A stretch of 64,000 nucleotides of DNA. Source: Streptomyces sp. NBC_00377. Its GTDB lineage: Bacteria > Actinomycetota > Actinomycetes > Streptomycetales > Streptomycetaceae. The notes under the pieces were generated by a model that did not search any database, was not told the origin of the DNA, and saw only the letters and a program-made list of their open reading frames with translations. The position numbers and the translations under genes are program-made. The stretch spans positions 8,928,001-8,992,000 of the forward strand of contig NZ_CP107958.1 of NCBI RefSeq assembly GCF_036075115.1, written 5' to 3'. Below, piece after piece: positions 59,798-64,000 of the stretch. The stretch's first letter is position 1. The number at the start of each line of letters is the position of its first letter.

Positions 59798-61681
59798 TCA
59801 GTCCGACGGCGCGTAGCTGCCGTTCGCAAGGCTCTTGGCCCGGGACTCCCGCTCGGCCTCACGCAGGGCGCGGCGGAAGCGGCCGGGGCCCCAGGAACGG
59901 CCGCCCACGGCCTGTTCGAGTCGGTCGCGGCTCGTCGGGCCGGCTTCGTGGAGTGCGTGGGTGATCTGTTGGATCTCGTCGTCGAGGCCTTGTTCGGCCA
60001 TGGCGGACGTACGGCTCGCCGTGCCCGCGGTGCCGGCCATCCCCGGCGAGTACAGAGTGCTGCCCGGTCCGGTGCCCGGGCGGTAGCGGCGGGTTCCGGC
60101 GCGCTCCCGCTCCCGGCGGCGGGCGGTGCGGTCGGCGATACGCAGGTCCCGCTCGTGCGCGGCCTGCCGGACGTGCGCGGGCCGGATGTGGTCCCGTGCC
60201 TCCTGTGGCGCGGGCTCGTCGCGCGAGGCCGCCTCGGCTTCCTCAGCGGTGAGCGGCCGGGCGATGTTCTCCAGGGACTGTTGTTCGGCCCGGACACCGA
60301 AGAACACCTCGGCCAGCCCGCCCAGCGCCATGGCTGCCGCTCCGACGAGGAAGCCGATGGCCACCAGGTTGGCATCGCCACTGTGGATCAGGTGGCCGAA
60401 CAGCAGCGGGCCGGTGATTCCGCCCACGGCCGTGCCGATCGCGAAGAACAGCGAGATGGACAGGGCTCGGGTCTCCATGGGGAAGACCTCGCTCACCGTC
60501 AGGTAGGCCGAGCTCGCTCCCGCGGACGCCACGAAGAAGGTCAGCGAGACCAGCAGGAAGAACGACCATGTCGTCAGGGAGTCGTTGATCAGCAGGACGG
60601 CGAGGACGGCTGCCACGGCTGCCGAGCCGAAGTAGGTGCCCGCGATCATCGGCTTCCTGCCGACGGTGTCGAACAGTCGGCCGAGAAGGAGTGGTCCGAG
60701 GAAGTTGACGATCGCGAAGATGGCAAGGTAGTAGGGGATCGAGCCGGAGCCGATGTCGAAGAAGCCGTTCAGGATCGTGCCCAGGTCGAAGACGATCGCG
60801 TTGTACAGGAACGCCTGTCCGACGAAGAGCGCCAGACCGAGAAGGGCGCGACGCGGGTACCGCCGCAGAGCCACGGCGGCGATCTCCCTGAACGGGATGA
60901 CGTCGCGCTGCCGTACGGTGACCGCCTCGCCCGGTTCCGGCAGATCGAGGCCGGTCTCCTGGCGCACTTCGGCCTCGATCTGGTCGACGATGCGTTCAGC
61001 CTCGGCTTGATGCCCGTGGATGAACAGCCAGCGCGGACTTTCCGGCACGTGGCGGCGTACCAGCATGATGCCCAGGCCCAGAATGCCGCCCAGACCGAAA
61101 GCCAGCCTCCAGCCGAGGTCCGCTGCCAGGAGACTCTCGTTGAGAAGGAGGACGGCGACCAGGCTGCCGGTCGCCGCACCGACCCAGTAGCTGCCGTTGA
61201 TGGCCAGATCCACCTGCCCACGGTTGCGGGCGGGAATCAGCTCGTCGATGGCCGAGTTGATCGCGGCGTACTCTCCGCCGATGCCCATACCGGTGATGAA
61301 GCGGGCGAGGTAGAGGTACCAGGCGTCGTGGGCGAACGCGGTCGCGACCGTGGCGAGGATGTATATGCCGAGCGTGAGCATGAACAGCTTCTTGCGCCCG
61401 TAACGGTCGGTGAGCCTCCCGAACAGGAGAGCGCCCGCACATGCGCCTGCCACGTAGATGGCGGCCGCAGTGCCGATGTCGGCGCTGGTCAGGTTGATGC
61501 CGCTGTCCGGCTCGGTCATACGGGCGGCAACCGCCCCGACGATGGTCACTTCGAGCCCGTCCAGAATCCAGACGGTACCCAGACCGATGACGATCCGCCA
61601 ATGGAATCGGGACCACGGAAGCCGGTCGAGCCGGGCCGGGACCTTGGTCGTGACGACACCGAGTTCGGCAGTGGTGGTCAT
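59798..61681 (-). CDS. MFS transporter (sugar/metabolite:H+ symporter type) with long C-terminal tail
   Basis: 627 residues, about 170 longer than typical family members. TM-rich residues 1-450 carry 'GRLTDRYGRKKLFMLTLGIY' (motif A), 'ARFITGMGIGGEYAAINSAI' (motif B-like), 'RRHVPESPRWLFIHGH' (PESPRWL) and in the second half 'GRLFDTVGRKPMIAG'. These are sugar-porter/metabolite-symporter hallmarks. After TM12 a hydrophilic, Arg/Glu-rich tail runs to the end, and its last 60 residues ('LDDEIQQITHALHEAGPTSR', 'DRLEQAVGGRSWGPGRFRRA') resemble a small winged-helix-like fold. The ATG at 61681 is chosen. The DUF2267 gene follows. Confidence 0.9.
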   Translation of the reverse strand: MTTTAELGVVTTKVPARLDRLPWSRFHWRIVIGLGTVWILDGLEVTIVGAVAARMTEPDSGINLTSADIGTAAAIYVAGACAGALLFGRLTDRYGRKKLFMLTLGIYILATVATAFAHDAWYLYLARFITGMGIGGEYAAINSAIDELIPARNRGQVDLAINGSYWVGAATGSLVAVLLLNESLLAADLGWRLAFGLGGILGLGIMLVRRHVPESPRWLFIHGHQAEAERIVDQIEAEVRQETGLDLPEPGEAVTVRQRDVIPFREIAAVALRRYPRRALLGLALFVGQAFLYNAIVFDLGTILNGFFDIGSGSIPYYLAIFAIVNFLGPLLLGRLFDTVGRKPMIAGTYFGSAAVAAVLAVLLINDSLTTWSFFLLVSLTFFVASAGASSAYLTVSEVFPMETRALSISLFFAIGTAVGGITGPLLFGHLIHSGDANLVAIGFLVGAAAMALGGLAEVFFGVRAEQQSLENIARPLTAEEAEAASRDEPAPQEARDHIRPAHVRQAAHERDLRIADRTARRRERERAGTRRYRPGTGPGSTLYSPGMAGTAGTASRTSAMAEQGLDDEIQQITHALHEAGPTSRDRLEQAVGGRSWGPGRFRRALREAERESRAKSLANGSYAPSD

Positions 61682-61770
61682 GCCATGCCTCCTCGTTGAG
61701 GGCCATGGGCTGTCACCTGGAGAGGGACAGAACGGGCCGAAACGGGCAGATCTGCATAGGGTGGTCTGCT

Positions 61771-62052
61771 GTGCTGCGCTGCCACCTTCTGGGACACCGT
61801 TTTCGCTTTCTCCACGAGGGCGACACGATGCGCTGGCACTGCGCGCGTGGGTGTGGAGCGCAGGGAAGCAAGCGATATCCGACGGCCCAGGACGCCGAGC
61901 GCTACGCCCGTGCATTCGACCGCGAGGACCAGGTGGACCTGGGCCGACGAGCACCGCTGGGTCTGCTCCCCCTTCGGCTGCTGCGCGCCTGGCGCCTGCG
62001 GGGCCGAAAGGAAGCCGGTGGGGAGCCACCTGCCGCGTCTCCGCCGTCGTGA
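61771..62052 (+). CDS. small cysteine-containing hypothetical protein (93 aa)
   Basis: The protein starts at a GTG (VLRCHLLGHRFRFLHEGDTM) and carries 'RWHCARGCGAQGSKRYPTAQ', with C-x3-C spacing and His that may bind zinc. 'AERYARAFDREDQVDLGRRA' then 'PLGLLPLRLLRAWRLRGRK' forms an amphipathic basic end. This small family is widespread in actinomycetes, with unknown role. It is divergent from the MFS symporter gene and convergent with the Hsp20 gene, with a hairpin terminator between the latter two. Confidence 0.75.
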   Translation: MLRCHLLGHRFRFLHEGDTMRWHCARGCGAQGSKRYPTAQDAERYARAFDREDQVDLGRRAPLGLLPLRLLRAWRLRGRKEAGGEPPAASPPS

Positions 62053-62100
62053 GGGGGTACGTCGTTCATGAGCCCCGCGGTGTCGAGCCTCGCCGGCCCG

Positions 62101-62134
62101 GCCGCGGTGCCGGACATGTGTCCGGAACCGCGGC
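62101..62134. terminator. bidirectional hairpin terminator
   Basis: GCCGCGGTGCCGGACA pairs with TGTCCGGAACCGCGGC at 15 of 16 positions around TG, between the convergent small gene (+) and the Hsp20 gene (-). The stem is 10 bp from the Hsp20 stop. Confidence 0.7.
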
Positions 62135-62143
62135 GTTCGGGTC

Positions 62144-62641
62144 TCAGCCCTTGCTCTCGGAGCTTTCACTCGTCTCGCTGATCTCGACGTGCCGGGGCTT
62201 TGCGACCTCGGCCTTGGGGACGGTGATGCTGAGCACGCCGTCCGAGATCTGCGCGTTGATCTTTTCGGTGTCGATCTCCCCGGGCAGCCGCAGGCGGTAC
62301 TCGAAGGATCCGGTGCGGCGGGTGCTCCGGCGCAGGACGCCTTTGCGTTCCTTCTCCTTGATCTCTCCGGTGACCACCAGCTCCTGGCCGTTCGCCTCGA
62401 CGTTGATGTCCTTTTTCTTGACGCCGGGGAGTTCGATCTCGACGTGGAAGGCGTCGTCGGATTCCGTGACATCCGCCAGGGGAGTCCACGCGACTGCGGC
62501 CGCCGCGCTTCCCACCGTGGATTCCATCAGCCCGCTCATCTCGCTGAGCAGTTGATCGAACTCCGTCAGCGGATTGCGTGCCCAGCCGACGGGCCTGTCC
62601 TGCATCGCGCCACCTCGGTGGCGCCGGACGGGCGTGGCCAT
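62144..62641 (-). CDS. small heat-shock protein Hsp20
   Basis: 165 residues. The alpha-crystallin domain (about 55-150) includes 'DAFHVEIELPGVKKKDINVE', 'LVVTGEIKEKERKGVL', 'GSFEYRLRLPGEIDTEKINA' and the signature ending 'ISDGVLSITVPKAE' (GVL). It is an ATP-independent holdase that keeps unfolding proteins soluble. The N-terminal arm 'NPLTEFDQLLSEMSGLMEST' is typical. ATG at 62641 has GGAGG eight bases upstream; an ATG two codons earlier is possible. It is transcribed downstream of the thioredoxin-reductase-like gene (47 bp), so the two may be co-expressed. Confidence 0.93.
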   Translation of the reverse strand: MATPVRRHRGGAMQDRPVGWARNPLTEFDQLLSEMSGLMESTVGSAAAAVAWTPLADVTESDDAFHVEIELPGVKKKDINVEANGQELVVTGEIKEKERKGVLRRSTRRTGSFEYRLRLPGEIDTEKINAQISDGVLSITVPKAEVAKPRHVEISETSESSESKG

Positions 62642-62688
62642 GGCCATCGCCTCCTTCTCCTTCTCGTGGTGTCGTCGCCCGCTGGGCG

Positions 62689-64000
62689 TCATGCGAGCCA
62701 AGCGGACTGTTTCGGACGGGTGTGCGGGGAGGTGTCGGTGTTGCCGAGCGCGGCGGTGCGGCCCAGGTAGCGGTGCACGAAGTGGATGCTCATCGAGCCT
62801 TCGCCGACCGCGGAGGCCACGCGCTTCACCGAGCCGCTGCGCACATCGCCGGCGGCGAAGACGCCGGGCAGGCTGGTCTCCAACGTCAGGCAGTCGCGGC
62901 CCTGGCTCTGCCACACTTCGGGAACGGAGCAGGCCTGCGCCTCCGCCCCGGTGAGCACGAAGCCGCGCGCATCGAGAGCGAGCACGCCGGACAGCCAATC
63001 GGTGTGCGGGTCGGCGCCGGTGAAGACGAACAGGGCCCGCACCTCGAGGTGGCGGTGCTCGCCCGTACGGTGGTCGACCACGGTGACCGCCTCGAGCGTC
63101 TTGTCGCCCAGTGCCTCGGTCACCTCGGTGTGCAGCAGCACCCGCACTCGGGGGTGGCGCTCGATCTGATCGATCAGATAGCGGGACATGTGCGCCTCGA
63201 GGCTCGGACCACGGACGAGCAGATACACCTGCGGTACGTATCCGGCCAGGAAGAGCACCGCCTGGCCCGCGGAGTTGCCGCCGCCGACCACCGCCACCGG
63301 GTCGGTACGGCACTGCTGGGCCTCGTAGACGGTCGCCGAGTAGTGGACGCTCGAGCCCTCCAAAGGCTCGATGCCGGGCACACGGAGGCGGCGGTAGCGG
63401 GCACCGGTGGCCAGGACGACGGTACGGGCGGTGACCTCGCTGCCGTCGGCGAACCCGACGGCGTAGTGGTCGTCCCGCCGTTCGAGCCGGGCCGCCTCCG
63501 CCGGGACGCTGATCCGGGCGCCGAATTTCTCCGCCTGGAGCACGGCGCGCTCGGTGAGTTCGGCGCCGGAGATGCCTGAAGGGAAGCCGAGCAGATTCTC
63601 GATGCGGGACGACGTCCCGGCCTGGCCGCCGGTGGCCAGCGCCTCGACCACGGTCGTGCCGAGGCCCTCCGAGGCGGCGTTCACCGCGGCGGCGAGACCG
63701 GCCGGACCGGAGCCGACGATGAGGAGGTCGCCGCGGCCGTTGCCCGGTTCCAGGGCCGGCAGGCCGATGAACCGTGCCAGTTCGGCGTTGCTCGGATTGC
63801 GCAGCAGGGTCGTGTCCCGCCAGATGACCAGCGGCGTCTGCTCCGGCCCGACCCCGAAGCGGCGCAGCAGTGCCTCGGCCTCCTTGTCCGTCTCCAGATC
63901 GATCCAGCGGTGCGGCAGCCGGTTGCGGGCGGCGAACTCGCGCAGCCGACGGGTGTCGGGCGAGTAGCGCGAGCCGATGATGCGGAAACCGGCGCCCTGT
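62689..64000 (-). CDS. thioredoxin-reductase-like FAD oxidoreductase with N-terminal thioredoxin-like domain (5' end outside window)
   Basis: At least 436 residues are visible and the frame remains open at the right edge. The first 85 read as a thioredoxin/glutaredoxin-like domain ('FRIIGSRYSPDTRRLREFAA', 'PHRWIDLETDKEAEALL', 'EQTPLVIWRDTTLLRNPSNA'). The flavoprotein follows with FAD motif 'LLIVGSGPAGLAAAVNAASE', NADPH motif 'VAVVGGGNSAGQAVLFLAGY' and the C-terminal 'LPGVFAAGDVRSGSVKRVAS'. The CxxC redox pair that thioredoxin reductases carry before the NADPH domain is absent: 'GSSVHYSATVYEAQQC' stands there. It leads toward the Hsp20 gene on the same strand. Confidence 0.88.
   Translation of the reverse strand, partial: QGAGFRIIGSRYSPDTRRLREFAARNRLPHRWIDLETDKEAEALLRRFGVGPEQTPLVIWRDTTLLRNPSNAELARFIGLPALEPGNGRGDLLIVGSGPAGLAAAVNAASEGLGTTVVEALATGGQAGTSSRIENLLGFPSGISGAELTERAVLQAEKFGARISVPAEAARLERRDDHYAVGFADGSEVTARTVVLATGARYRRLRVPGIEPLEGSSVHYSATVYEAQQCRTDPVAVVGGGNSAGQAVLFLAGYVPQVYLLVRGPSLEAHMSRYLIDQIERHPRVRVLLHTEVTEALGDKTLEAVTVVDHRTGEHRHLEVRALFVFTGADPHTDWLSGVLALDARGFVLTGAEAQACSVPEVWQSQGRDCLTLETSLPGVFAAGDVRSGSVKRVASAVGEGSMSIHFVHRYLGRTAALGNTDTSPHTRPKQSAWLA

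Noticed and set aside
59777..61699. A 640-codon + strand open frame
   Set aside because: It is antisense to the MFS symporter; no signal of independent coding.

Overview
This is high-GC actinobacterial DNA and almost certainly a Streptomyces chromosome. The support is strong third-position GC, many GTG/TTG starts, families typical of streptomycetes (2-methylisoborneol synthase, HTH/MmyB, DUF5937-ArsR, PucR and GlxA regulators), and a tRNA-fMet with an encoded CCA. Short genes are separated by long gaps full of decayed transposases and broken enzymes, which suggests an accessory, arm-like part of the chromosome. No active transposon, CRISPR array or prophage is visible.

Layout. 1-4.3 kb: three GNAT acetyltransferases, a SnoaL-like protein, an ISL3 relic and a frameshifted DinB relic. 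4.3-9.4 kb: an acyl-lipid desaturase and its ferredoxin-reductase partner, divergent from a PucR regulator, then a divergent MarR / alpha-beta hydrolase pair with a palindromic operator between them. 9.4-13.2 kb: IS5, IS630 and ISL3 relics, a 169-bp MITE-like element just before a Nudix gene, a bidirectional terminator, a small membrane protein, and the tRNA-fMet with its terminator. 13.6-20.6 kb: a GlxA regulator divergent from a saccharopine-dehydrogenase-like enzyme, a DUF1569 gene, and a TetR regulator divergent from a patatin / Baeyer-Villiger monooxygenase pair. 21.1-24.8 kb: the 2-methylisoborneol operon (family 2B encapsulin shell, terpene synthase, GPP methyltransferase). 25.4-31.2 kb: two-component system, MMPL exporter, MFS exporter. 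31-36 kb: damaged SDR and aldo/keto reductase genes, an ArsR regulator, and a repeat-containing small protein overlapping a membrane-anchored Mrr-type nuclease. 36-43.4 kb: metallophosphoesterase, tautomerase, HTH regulator with a perfect palindrome, HAD and HD hydrolases, a Rid/HxlR pair, TRIC channel. 43.4-53.1 kb: an FAD monooxygenase/TetR pair, an orphan lower-GC gene, relics, an SDR whose 5' region is duplicated, a PemK-like toxin, and a WYL/VOC pair. 53.8-64 kb: a block almost entirely on the minus strand with FUSC protein (frameshifted in a G6 run), Zn-dehydrogenase, membrane proteins, DUF2267 protein, MFS symporter with an unusual tail, Hsp20 and a thioredoxin-reductase-like flavoprotein. 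Its content looks like a stress or redox locus.

The recurring theme is a one-component regulator divergently paired with a small enzyme operon, with inverted repeats between them. The best defined pathway is 2-methylisoborneol synthesis: the methyltransferase makes 2-methyl-GPP, the synthase cyclises it, and the encapsulin shell is expected to house the synthase. The least explained items are the repeat protein/Mrr pair, the MITE-like element, the orphan gene at 47.5 kb and the MFS tail.
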